A stretch of 64,000 bases of DNA from NCBI RefSeq assembly GCF_014204625.1, contig NZ_JACHLU010000011.1, positions 107,310-171,309 on the forward strand, written 5' to 3'. The position numbers and the translations under genes are program-made. The stretch is from Gillisella vitis. GTDB taxonomy: Bacteria > Pseudomonadota > Alphaproteobacteria > Rhizobiales > Rhizobiaceae. The notes beneath the pieces were generated by a model. It had not been told where the DNA came from, ran no database searches, and worked only from the letters and a program-made list of their open reading frames with translations. Positions 1 to 8,545 of the stretch are shown piece after piece; position 1 is the first letter of the stretch, and every line of letters starts with the position of its first letter.

Positions 1-3000
1 ATCGGCAGGCAAGGCACCCGTGGCGTCCATCATCCAGACCATAAAGCTGGGACCACCCCGATTGATGATCTGATTGGCCAGAGCGGTTGCAATGATTTCA
101 CGCTTCAGCCGGTGGCCTTCAATTTCGCCTTCATAGCTTCGCCGCATTTTCTTTGGGAAATAATCCTTCAGAAGACTATCGCAATAGGGGGCATCAGGCA
201 GATCGCTCTCGACCAGATCATCAAACAGCGAGATCTTGGCATAGGACAAAAGCACACCGATTTCAGCCCGTGTCAGGGCCTGTCCGCTCACATAGCGCTC
301 GGAAATGGCCTGATCATCCGGCAGCATCTCCACCTTCCGGTTCAGACGTCCCGATGTTTCCAACACCGTCATCAATCGAGCCAGTTCATCGCGGTTGGTC
401 GCCCGTTGCCGCTCTGTGAGCGAAATCGCCAGCGATTGCAGGTAATTGTTGCGCAATACCAGTTCGCCAACCTCTTCGGTCATTGAGGCCAGCAATTTGT
501 TGCGCGCTGGCAGATCAAGGCGGCCAGAGGCCAAGGCCGAGGAGAGGGCGATCTTGATATTGACCTCCACGTCCGACGAATTGACGCCCGCAGAGTTGTC
601 AATGGCGTCGGAATTGCACCGCCCGCCCTTGAGGCCAAAGGCGATGCGGCCCTTTTGGGTTACGCCCAGATTGGCCCCTTCGCCGATGACCTTGGCGCGA
701 ACCTCGTCGGCGGTGACACGGATGGGGTCATTGGCACGGTCGCCCACGTCTGCGTCCGATTCGGACATGGCCTTGACATAGGTGCCAATGCCACCGAACC
801 ACAAAAGATCGACAGGCGCTTTCAGGATGGCGGTGAGGATTTCCAAAGGTGTTGCCACCAGCTTGCCAAGATCAATGGCGTCGGCGGCTTCCTGCGTCAG
901 CTTCACCGATTTTTCCGACCTGGAGATGATCATGCCGCCTTTGGAGAGCAGGGCGGTGTTGTAATCCTGCCAGCTGGAGCGGGGAAGCGCGAACATGCGC
1001 TTTCGCTCTTGATAGGATTTTTCCATGTCCGGGTTGGGATCAATGACAATATCGCGGTGGTCAAAGGCAGCAATCAGCCGGATCTTGTGAGAGAGCAACA
1101 TGCCGTTGCCAAACACATCGCCCGACATATCGCCAACACCAACCACCGAGAAAGGCGTGGTCTGAATATTGATATTCATTTCGCGGAAATGCCGCTTGAC
1201 CGCTTCCCACGCACCGCGGGCGGTAATACCCATTTTCTTGTGGTCGTAACCGGCGGAGCCGCCCGAGGCAAAGGCGTCATCCAGCCAGAAGCCCGCGTCG
1301 CGCGCCAGACCGTTGGCGGTATCGGAGAAGGTGGCTGTGCCCTTGTCGGCGGCGACAACGAAATAGGGGTCATCGCCATCCAGCCGGACAGTCTCTGCGG
1401 GGGCGACAACCTCGCCATCCTTGATATTGTCGGTGATCGACAACAGGGTGCGGATATAGGTCATGTAGGCTTCACGCCCCAGTCGCAAATACTCTTCCCG
1501 ATTGGTGATGCCTGCCAACAGCTTTGGATAAAATCCGCCCTTGGCACCCACCGGCACAATCACGGCATTCTTGACCTGCTGGGCTTTGACAAGACCCAGC
1601 ACTTCGGTGCGGTAATCCTGCGCCCGGTCTGACCAGCGCAACCCACCACGGGCCACCTTGCCGAAGCGCAAGTGTACGCCTTCCACCTCGGTGCCATAGA
1701 CAAACATTTCGCGGAACGGTCTGGGCTGCGGCAGGCCATCCAGCTGTTGCGGATCAAATTTGAAGGCCAGCATCGGCTTGACGCCGGTTGATCCCTTCTG
1801 GAAATAATTGGTGCGCAGAGTGGCATCAATGGCGTTCTGATAACGCCGCAAGATGCGGTCATCATCCAGACTGGGAACGCCTGCAAGCGCTGCTTCGATC
1901 TGTTCACGCAGTTCGGACAGCTTGCGGTGTCTTGTCTTGTCAGACGCCTTGATGTCGAAGGAATGGTGAAACAGGCTGAAAAGATCCGAGGTGATCTGCG
2001 GATATTTGTTGAGGGTCTCGGCAATATAGGTCAGCGAATAAACCAGTCCGCATTGACGCAGATAGGCGGCATAGGCGCGCAAAACCGCAACCTGCTCCAC
2101 CGAAAGGTCGGTGCTGAGCACAAGGCGATTGAAGGCGTCATTGTCCACCAATCCACTGAACGCGGCCAAGAACGTCTCTTCAACCCGCTTGGCATGGTGG
2201 GCAATATCAAATGCCTGCCCCTGACGCACGGCCAGTTCCATGTCATGCAACACCACATGCCGGGGTGCATCGGTCGCTTTGGCAGGCTTGACGCCAATGT
2301 CAAAGGTACGCTCACTGATGACGCTGAAGCCGAGATTTTCCAAAAGCGGCACGCGGCGCGACAGAGGAAGGTGGTGGCCTGCATGGAAGACCTTCAGGTA
2401 GAGCGTCTGGCCGTCCTCGGTCTTGCGCCCATGAAAAGCAATGGCAATGCGGGCGTCGGTCAGGCTGGTTTCGATCAGCCCCAGATCGGCAACGGCTTCT
2501 TCTGGCGTAAAGGCATCTTCAAAGGCGCGGTTTACGAGGAGCTGCGGGGCTTTGGCTGGTGCAAGCGCTGCAAAACGGTCATCCCAGCGGGCGGTAATGG
2601 CTTTGACAGCCTCTTCCAGTCTGGCCTGAGGAATGCGAGGGGTTTTGCCTTCCGAGCGGCCGATGATGAAATGCACCCGCGCAACACCGCCTTCGGGGAA
2701 GGCCGGATAATAGGCCGAGACACGACCATCATAGACATTGACGAAATATTCGCCAATGCGCTCACGCACCAGTGAATTATACTCCTCGCGCGGGACATAA
2801 ACGAGCAGCGAGACGAAACGGTCAAAATGGTCAATGCGCGGCAGAACGCGCACACGGGGGCGCTCGCCAAGATCGGTAATCTGCTCGCAAAAACGTGCCA
2901 GAAGGTCAGCGTCAATCTGGAACAGATCATCGCGCGGATAGGATTCCAGCGTGTTTTGCAACATCCGGCCCGAATGGCTTTGCGGGTCAAAGCCAAAATG

Positions 3001-4035
3001 GGCAATCACCTTGTCGACCTTGGCGCGCAGCAGCGGAATATGATTGACCGAATGGCTATAGGCCGTGGCAGTAAACAGGCCAACAATGCGCAATTCGCCA
3101 ATGACCTTGCCGGACTCGTCAAAGCGCTTGACGCCAATGTAATCCATATAGGCACGGCGATGAACAATGGATTTGACGTTGGCCTTGGTGACGATCAGAT
3201 CGTCCGGGCCTTGCAGAAAGGCCAGAATTTCGGGGGTTGTCGTCACCGCATTGCGGCCCTGACGCAGCACCAGCACATCGGGATCGGACAACATGCCCAG
3301 TCCCCGACCCTTGCCGCGCTCGACGGTGGCCCTGGCTCCGTCGCCGGAGTAAATATATTCGCGCATCCCCAGAAAGGTGAAATTGTCATCGCGCAGCCAT
3401 TCCAGAAATGCCAGCGATTCTGCCCGTTCTGCCTTGCGGCGGGTGGCTGTCTGGGCGGCCAGATCGGTCATGGCACCGTTGAGGAGCGCAAGCATAGGCT
3501 GCCAGTCGGAGGCCACGGTGCGCACCTGCCTGAGCACGTCGCCAAGCCGGGCAACCAGACCATCGGCCTGCTCTTTGGTCAGGGCGGCCAGATGCACCTG
3601 AATATAGCTTAACCGTTCGCTGGCGGTTGTATCCTTGTCGGCAAGGGTCCATCCCTGTTCGGTTCTGGTGAGAATGGGGTGAACAGCGAGGTGAATCTCA
3701 CGAAACTGGCTGGTGACTTCGCCCATGACGGAATCATAGAGGAAGGGCTTGTTGTTATCGACAATCGACAACAGGCTGACGGGTGAACCGCCAATAACAA
3801 TATCGTCAGTGGTTTCGATTGTGACTTTGGCCGTTGTGCCATCAAAGCTCTGCACGTCGTCATGGGCGCGCCTTGCGCTGTACGCCAGCATGGCTGGTTC
3901 ATAGTTTTGCAGATCGTCGTCGCTGGCACGACCAAACAAAACCACCGGGTCAATTGCAGCCATGGACTGCCCGTTTAGCTCTGATCGGGCCAAATCGAAA
4001 AGCTGTTCCCGTTTCACCCGTTTCCCTGTAACCAC
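1..4035 (-). CDS. NAD-specific glutamate dehydrogenase, large (about 180 kDa) type, 3' end outside window
   Basis: Oxidises glutamate to 2-oxoglutarate and ammonia with NAD+ in the cytoplasm. Reading the minus strand from the GTG at 4035 gives an open frame through to base 1 (1345 codons) with no stop at any point I checked. Family hallmarks are visible: VPVGAKGGFYPKLL near residue 835 (catalytic-lysine region), DGDDPYFVVAADKGTATF near residue 890, then FASGGSAGYDHKKMG. Close to the window edge is EIIATALANQIINRGGPSF. Relatives are about 1,590 residues long, so roughly 240 C-terminal residues should lie beyond base 1. The start is chosen because GGGAGG sits 5 bases before the GTG and the protein then begins MVTGKRVKREQLFDLARSE. 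Divergent from the pdxY-like gene across a 340-base gap. Confidence 0.95.
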   Translation of the reverse strand, partial: MVTGKRVKREQLFDLARSELNGQSMAAIDPVVLFGRASDDDLQNYEPAMLAYSARRAHDDVQSFDGTTAKVTIETTDDIVIGGSPVSLLSIVDNNKPFLYDSVMGEVTSQFREIHLAVHPILTRTEQGWTLADKDTTASERLSYIQVHLAALTKEQADGLVARLGDVLRQVRTVASDWQPMLALLNGAMTDLAAQTATRRKAERAESLAFLEWLRDDNFTFLGMREYIYSGDGARATVERGKGRGLGMLSDPDVLVLRQGRNAVTTTPEILAFLQGPDDLIVTKANVKSIVHRRAYMDYIGVKRFDESGKVIGELRIVGLFTATAYSHSVNHIPLLRAKVDKVIAHFGFDPQSHSGRMLQNTLESYPRDDLFQIDADLLARFCEQITDLGERPRVRVLPRIDHFDRFVSLLVYVPREEYNSLVRERIGEYFVNVYDGRVSAYYPAFPEGGVARVHFIIGRSEGKTPRIPQARLEEAVKAITARWDDRFAALAPAKAPQLLVNRAFEDAFTPEEAVADLGLIETSLTDARIAIAFHGRKTEDGQTLYLKVFHAGHHLPLSRRVPLLENLGFSVISERTFDIGVKPAKATDAPRHVVLHDMELAVRQGQAFDIAHHAKRVEETFLAAFSGLVDNDAFNRLVLSTDLSVEQVAVLRAYAAYLRQCGLVYSLTYIAETLNKYPQITSDLFSLFHHSFDIKASDKTRHRKLSELREQIEAALAGVPSLDDDRILRRYQNAIDATLRTNYFQKGSTGVKPMLAFKFDPQQLDGLPQPRPFREMFVYGTEVEGVHLRFGKVARGGLRWSDRAQDYRTEVLGLVKAQQVKNAVIVPVGAKGGFYPKLLAGITNREEYLRLGREAYMTYIRTLLSITDNIKDGEVVAPAETVRLDGDDPYFVVAADKGTATFSDTANGLARDAGFWLDDAFASGGSAGYDHKKMGITARGAWEAVKRHFREMNINIQTTPFSVVGVGDMSGDVFGNGMLLSHKIRLIAAFDHRDIVIDPNPDMEKSYQERKRMFALPRSSWQDYNTALLSKGGMIISRSEKSVKLTQEAADAIDLGKLVATPLEILTAILKAPVDLLWFGGIGTYVKAMSESDADVGDRANDPIRVTADEVRAKVIGEGANLGVTQKGRIAFGLKGGRCNSDAIDNSAGVNSSDVEVNIKIALSSALASGRLDLPARNKLLASMTEEVGELVLRNNYLQSLAISLTERQRATNRDELARLMTVLETSGRLNRKVEMLPDDQAISERYVSGQALTRAEIGVLLSYAKISLFDDLVESDLPDAPYCDSLLKDYFPKKMRRSYEGEIEGHRLKREIIATALANQIINRGGPSFMVWMMDATGALPAD

Positions 4036-4173
4036 GATATCCTCCCGTGATGGATTTTATGTCATTTCGGCACTAGTCTGCCTGAGCAATAATTTCGGAA
4101 CCTTATACAACAACATTACGATGGGCTGAATTTGTCAATTTTGCCGAAATCACCACCATGTTTGGCATATTTT

Positions 4174-4198
4174 TCAAAAAAATCGCCGATTTTTTTGA
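4174..4198. repeat. Perfect AT-rich inverted repeat in the gdh/pdxY divergent gap
   Basis: Two 12-base arms (TCAAAAAAATCG and its complement) around a single central base. It lies between the GTG of NAD-GDH and the kinase start. The rest of the 4036-4375 gap shows no gene. The site could be an operator or the stem of a transcript; no regulator is recognised. Confidence 0.5.
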
Positions 4199-4375
4199 GA
4201 ATTCCCGATAAAAATTGACAGGATGGCGAAAAAACATCGAAATGAGCCGTAATCTCGTGCCGGACGCATTCGCTTGAATCATGCTTTTGTGCACGCGCCT
4301 TTTATTTATGCGTCGATTTTTCCAAATCCGGTCATCGGCCCGTCTGGATCGACGCACAGGTCAGGAATGTCCTTC

Positions 4376-5254
4376 ATGTCAGAACACACGGCAAATGCCG
4401 TCATTGCCATTTCCAGTCACGTCATACGTGGCTCTGTTGGAAATCGCGCCATCGTTTTTGCGCTGGAAAGCCTCGGCTTTCCTGTCTGGTCCATGCCGAC
4501 CGTGGTTTTGCCCTGGCATCCGGGGCACGGACCGGCAACGCGAATGACGTTTGCTGACGATGTGTTCAACAAGGCCATTGATGATCTGATCCGCGCCCCA
4601 TGGCTGGGGGAGGTCAAGGCGGTTATCACCGGCTATTTTGGCAGTCCTGCCCAGCCCTTGGCGGTTGCACGGCTGATTGCCGCCCTCAAGATTCGTAATC
4701 CTGATCTGGTCTATCTGTGCGACCCGGTGATTGGTGATCTCAAAGGACTGTATGTGCCGGAAGAAACGGCATCCGCTATCCGTGATCATCTCATTCCGCT
4801 TGCCGATGTGGCCACACCCAATCGGTATGAACTGGCATGGATGGCGGGCGCGCCGCTGGAGACAAATTCCGCGATTATTGATGCGGCCCTGTCGCTTGGT
4901 CCGGCCTGCATGGCTGTGACGTCTGCGGTGCCGATGATGGCGGGCAGCATCGGCAATCTGCTTTTGTCCAATCGAAATGCCCTTCTGGCCGAGCACCGCG
5001 CCATGGACGGCGCGCCGAACGGGCTGGGTGATCTGTTTTCGGCTTTGCTGCTGGCGCGATTTTTGGAAAAATACGATGAGGAAAAGGCGCTGCAACTGGC
5101 AACGGCCAGCGTCTACGAAATCCTTGCCCGCTCGATGAAGCGCCAGAGCGATGAACTGACGCTGGAGCAGGATCAGGCGAGCCTGAAAACCCCGATGGCG
5201 CTGGTGCAGACACGTCGGCTGCTGCATCCGGCCAGCAGGCCCGGACGCCTGTAA
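4376..5254 (+). CDS. pdxY: Pyridoxal kinase (PdxY/PdxK, ribokinase-like fold)
   Basis: Phosphorylates pyridoxal in the vitamin B6 salvage pathway. 292 residues, normal for PdxY. Visible motifs: GYFGS, CDPVIGD (active-site region), TPNRYEL, and GLGDLFSALLLARFL, which corresponds to the anion-hole motif that is usually GTGD; here a Leu replaces the Thr. Start 4376 is preferred over the upstream ATGs because AGGA lies 9 bases before it and the protein then begins MSEHTANAVIAISSHVIRG, as the family does. Divergent from NAD-GDH and followed 66 bases later by the carbonic anhydrase on the same strand. Confidence 0.85.
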   Translation: MSEHTANAVIAISSHVIRGSVGNRAIVFALESLGFPVWSMPTVVLPWHPGHGPATRMTFADDVFNKAIDDLIRAPWLGEVKAVITGYFGSPAQPLAVARLIAALKIRNPDLVYLCDPVIGDLKGLYVPEETASAIRDHLIPLADVATPNRYELAWMAGAPLETNSAIIDAALSLGPACMAVTSAVPMMAGSIGNLLLSNRNALLAEHRAMDGAPNGLGDLFSALLLARFLEKYDEEKALQLATASVYEILARSMKRQSDELTLEQDQASLKTPMALVQTRRLLHPASRPGRL

Positions 5255-5320
5255 TCTCCAAAACTTCAAATTGTAGATTTTTATCTTGTCAATTATGGTG
5301 CAGCGCGGTAATCAAACGAT

Positions 5321-5962
5321 ATGACCCAGTTTCCTTCTTTGCTTTTGTCCGGCTATCGTAGCTTTATGAGTGGCCGTTATGTTGATGAGCGGGAGCGCTA
5401 TCGCGCTTTGGCAGAGCAAGGGCAGAACCCGACAACCATGGTTGTCGCCTGTTGTGACTCACGCTCGGCACCCGAAACCATTTTTGATTGTGGTCCGGGT
5501 GAATTGTTCGTGGTGCGAAACGTGGCCAATATGGTGCCGCCTTACGAGCCGGATGGCCAATATCACTCCACCTCGGCAGCGCTGGAATTCGCGGTTCAAT
5601 CTCTGAAGGTGAAAAATATTATCGTCATGGGCCACGGCCGCTGTGGTGGTATACGGGCAGCGCTTGACCCGAATGCAGAGCCACTGGCCCCCGGCGATTT
5701 CATCGGCAAATGGATGAACCTCGTCAAGCCCGCTGCCGAGCAGCTGCAAAATGCATCCGTTATGACCGATGCGGAACGCCAAACGGCAATGGAGCGGATT
5801 TCCATCCGCAATTCCATCGAAAATCTACGCACATTTCCTTACATTCGCGCTTTGGAAGAGGCTGGAGACATCGCCATTCACGGTGCCTGGTTTGATATTT
5901 CCAATGGCGAATTGTGGGTGATGGATTCCGAGACCCGCGACTTCAAGCGGCTTGACCCCTGA
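5321..5962 (+). CDS. Beta-class carbonic anhydrase
   Basis: Interconverts CO2 and bicarbonate using a zinc ion. 213 residues. The beta-class zinc site is complete: C45-D46-S47-R48 in VVACCDSRSAPE, and H105-x-x-C108 in VMGHGRCGG. No signal peptide, so cytoplasmic. Ends in a strong bidirectional terminator shared with the convergent mltB-like gene. Same strand as the pyridoxal kinase; co-transcription is possible. Confidence 0.95.
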   Translation: MTQFPSLLLSGYRSFMSGRYVDERERYRALAEQGQNPTTMVVACCDSRSAPETIFDCGPGELFVVRNVANMVPPYEPDGQYHSTSAALEFAVQSLKVKNIIVMGHGRCGGIRAALDPNAEPLAPGDFIGKWMNLVKPAAEQLQNASVMTDAERQTAMERISIRNSIENLRTFPYIRALEEAGDIAIHGAWFDISNGELWVMDSETRDFKRLDP

Positions 5963-5973
5963 CAAACTCTATG

Positions 5974-6005
5974 AAAAAGGCCGGTTTTCGAAACCGGCCT
6001 TTTTT
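5974..6005. terminator. Bidirectional rho-independent terminator
   Basis: GGCCGGTTTTCGAAACCGGCC stem flanked by A5 on the left and T6 on the right, lying between the carbonic anhydrase stop and the stop of the convergent transglycosylase gene. It can serve both strands. Confidence 0.9.
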
Positions 6006-6014
6006 ATGCAGCCT

Positions 6015-6839
6015 TTACGGCTGATCAATCTGCTTGCCGATATAGGCAATGGCCTGCTGGTAAACCGTGGCGGCGTTCCAGCCGCCAATGGCGGCAAAGT
6101 TTGGCTCACCCGGCTGATAGCCTGCGCCCGGTTGCCAACCATGACCCTTCAGGAAATTCGCAGTCGAGGCCAGAGCATCGGCACGAGAGCCCACCAGATC
6201 GATATGGCGGTCGCCATCGCCATCAACGCCATATAGCAACACATTCTTGGGCAAAAACTGCGTCTGGCCCACTTCGCCATGGGCAGCACCGCGCGATGTG
6301 TTGCTCAGAGTGCCATCGGCCACCAGCTTGAGGGCTGCATAGAGCTGATCTGTGAAATATTCGGTGCGGCGGCAGTCGAAGGCAAGCGTTGAGACCGCAG
6401 ACAGCGTTGGCTCATTGCCCATGTAGCTGCCAAAGCCGGTTTCCATGCCCCAGATGGCAATCAGCGGGCCAGCCGGTACGCCGTAGCGGCGCTCAATGGA
6501 GGAGAAAAGTTCCGAATTGGCGCGTTTCATCGACTTGCCACGGCTGATGATGGCGGCACCACCGCGCTTTTTCATGAAGTCGTCAAACGAAAGCTTGAAG
6601 CTCTTCTGGCCGCGGTCGGCGCGAATGGTGGGCGTGTTGTAGCGCACACCCGTGAAGGCCCTGTCCAGAACCGATCGGCTGATGCCCTGTCCTTGCGCCT
6701 GCACCTTGAAGTCAGTGACCCACTGCTCAAACCCGGCAGCGGTGTTGCTGCATGTGGGCGCTGCGGCAGCCATGCCGGTGGCTGTGGTCAGAGATGTTGC
6801 GGCTATAAAAGTCAGGGCAAAAAACCGCGTAAGTCGCAT
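6015..6839 (-). CDS. mltB: Lytic murein transglycosylase, MltB family (GH103)
   Basis: Cleaves peptidoglycan glycan strands in the periplasm with formation of 1,6-anhydro ends. 274 residues. N-terminal signal peptide (MRLTRFFALTFIAATSL..., cleavage near AAA-APTC about residue 27). Catalytic Glu133 sits in LIAIWGMETGFGSYMGN, followed by STLAFDCRRTEYFTDQL and GEVGQTQFLPKNVLLYG, all standard for GH103. No lipobox, so a soluble periplasmic form. C-terminus YIGKQIDQP; there is no separate peptidoglycan-binding domain. Confidence 0.93.
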   Translation of the reverse strand: MRLTRFFALTFIAATSLTTATGMAAAAPTCSNTAAGFEQWVTDFKVQAQGQGISRSVLDRAFTGVRYNTPTIRADRGQKSFKLSFDDFMKKRGGAAIISRGKSMKRANSELFSSIERRYGVPAGPLIAIWGMETGFGSYMGNEPTLSAVSTLAFDCRRTEYFTDQLYAALKLVADGTLSNTSRGAAHGEVGQTQFLPKNVLLYGVDGDGDRHIDLVGSRADALASTANFLKGHGWQPGAGYQPGEPNFAAIGGWNAATVYQQAIAYIGKQIDQP

Positions 6840-6972
6840 GGGTACCTCGTTCAGGGATGGCTAAAAAGGATGGGGGAGCGCATGGCGACAATGCCAGCCA
6901 CATGGGTCTTTGTCACGTATCTGTGAGAATATCTTCAATCATGCACGAAGACGTGAACAGTCTTGATCAGTC

Positions 6973-7002
6973 AAAACGACCGGAAGTGTGAGCTTCCGGT
7001 CG
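6973..7002 (-). terminator. Terminator of asd
   Basis: On the minus strand, GACCGGAAGC and GCTTCCGGTC pair around a short loop and are followed by TTTT, 20 bases past the asd stop codon. Confidence 0.8.
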
Positions 7003-7020
7003 CAGAACATCGTGTGATGA

Positions 7021-8055
7021 TCAGGCTGCGTTGGCCTTTGGCGTAATCAGCCCGCGATTGACCAACAATTCGGCGATCTGAATGGCATTGAGGGCTGCAC
7101 CCTTGCGCAGATTGTCGGAGACAACCCACATATTCAGGCCATTTTCAACCGTTGCATCTTCGCGGATACGCGAGATGTAGGTGGCATCTTCGCCAGCGCA
7201 TTCAATCGGGGTGATGTAGCCGCCGTCTTCATGCTTGTCGACAACCAGGCAACCGGGCGCTTCGCGCAGGATTTCCCGCGCCTGATCAGCCGAGATTTCC
7301 TTCTCGAACTCGATATTGACGGATTCGGAATGGCCGATGAACACAGGCACGCGCACAGCGGTGCAGGTAACCCGGATCTTCGGGTCCAGCATCTTCTTGG
7401 TTTCTGCCAGAACCTTCCACTCTTCCTTGGTATAGCCATCTTCCATGAAGCTATCGATATGGGGAATCACGTTGAAGGCGATGCGCTTGGTGAACTTCTT
7501 GTTCTGGACCGGATCAGCCACAAATACGGCGCGGGTCTGGGTGAACAGCTCATCCATGCCTTCCTTGCCAGCGCCGGAGACGGACTGGTAGGTAGAGACA
7601 ACCAGACGCTTGATGGTGGCAAAGTCATGCAATGGCTTCAGGGCCACGACCAGCTGGGCTGTCGAGCAATTCGGATTGGCAATGATATTGCGCTTTTTGA
7701 ACGTGGCGATGGCGTCTGGATTGACTTCCGGCACGATCAGCGGCACGTCCGAATCGTAGCGCCAGGCAGACGAGTTATCGATGACGACGCAACCTTGCGC
7801 GCCAATCTTCGGCGACCACTTTTGCGACACGGTGCCGCCCGCCGACATCAGGCAAATATCCGTATCGGAAAAATCGTAGTTTTCCAGATTCTGAACCTTC
7901 AGAACCTTGTCACCATAGGACACTTCCGTGCCTTGCGAGCGCGCCGAGGCCAAAGCCACAACTTCGCTGACGGGAAAACCGCGTTCAACCAGAATATTCA
8001 GCATTTCCCGGCCAACATTGCCGGTGGCACCTGCGACTGCAACTTTGAAACCCAT
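7021..8055 (-). CDS. asd: Aspartate-semialdehyde dehydrogenase
   Basis: Reduces aspartyl phosphate to aspartate semialdehyde with NADPH, feeding Lys/DAP, Met and Thr synthesis. 344 residues from the start MGFKVAVAGATGNVGREML at 8055; the frame stays open 17 codons upstream but the family begins at this Met. NADP-binding GATGNVG at 10-16, catalytic Cys130 in IIANPNCSTAQLV, substrate residues in YQSVSGAGKEGMDE and VPVFIGHSESVNIE. Has its own terminator. Divergent from the MHS transporter across a 490-base gap. Confidence 0.97.
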   Translation of the reverse strand: MGFKVAVAGATGNVGREMLNILVERGFPVSEVVALASARSQGTEVSYGDKVLKVQNLENYDFSDTDICLMSAGGTVSQKWSPKIGAQGCVVIDNSSAWRYDSDVPLIVPEVNPDAIATFKKRNIIANPNCSTAQLVVALKPLHDFATIKRLVVSTYQSVSGAGKEGMDELFTQTRAVFVADPVQNKKFTKRIAFNVIPHIDSFMEDGYTKEEWKVLAETKKMLDPKIRVTCTAVRVPVFIGHSESVNIEFEKEISADQAREILREAPGCLVVDKHEDGGYITPIECAGEDATYISRIREDATVENGLNMWVVSDNLRKGAALNAIQIAELLVNRGLITPKANAA

Positions 8056-8165
8056 AATTTTGCTCTCTTTCTGTCTCTCCTCGGTTGGGTGAGGGGGAAG
8101 GCGCACAACACATGCGCCCTTCCTTGTCCCCGGCCGTGCCGGGGAGAGAGCGGGGGCCAGAGACG

Positions 8166-8285
8166 TCAGACGGTTTTGGTCGTCGTTTTGGCCTTGGTTT
8201 TGGAAGGAATGAAAAATGCCATCAGCACACCGGCATTTTCTACCAGTGCGTTTGGTGCAGCAATGTCAAAGCTGGACTCAAGCAT
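8166..8285 (-). CDS. Possible 39-residue protein upstream of asd
   Basis: Minus-strand ORF beginning MLESSFDIAAPNALVENAG and ending in a Lys/Thr-rich tail (KTKAKTTTKTV). A GAGGA sequence lies about 8 bases before the ATG, which is the main support. It sits in the long asd/transporter divergent gap (8056-8545), in which I see nothing else besides GC-rich direct and inverted motifs near 8130-8150. No family recognised; it may be chance. Confidence 0.3.
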   Translation of the reverse strand: MLESSFDIAAPNALVENAGVLMAFFIPSKTKAKTTTKTV

Positions 8286-8545
8286 TCCACATTTCCTCTA
8301 TGTCCCCTTGCCTTTAGCGTTTTTTGAGCAGCTGTCAAGAAAATCGCGCAGATTTTGCCGCTGGAATGTTCTGTAAAATGGGCGGTGAACACAAGGTGCG
8401 CCGAATGCATATTAGACCAAAGTCATGCGTCGAAAGCATATCTCTCGATTTTTGTTAATTTCTGTCATTTTGTAGGGAATTCGAATCCGCAACAAACCCT
8501 GGAGGAGGGGTGCGGCATCGGAGAGCTTGTTTTGGAGGAACAGCA

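Noticed and set aside
1..3953. Many plus- and minus-strand ORFs of 60-325 residues over the NAD-GDH region
   Set aside because: They are in other frames than the continuous glutamate dehydrogenase frame and have Arg/Ser/Pro-rich composition typical of antisense shadows.
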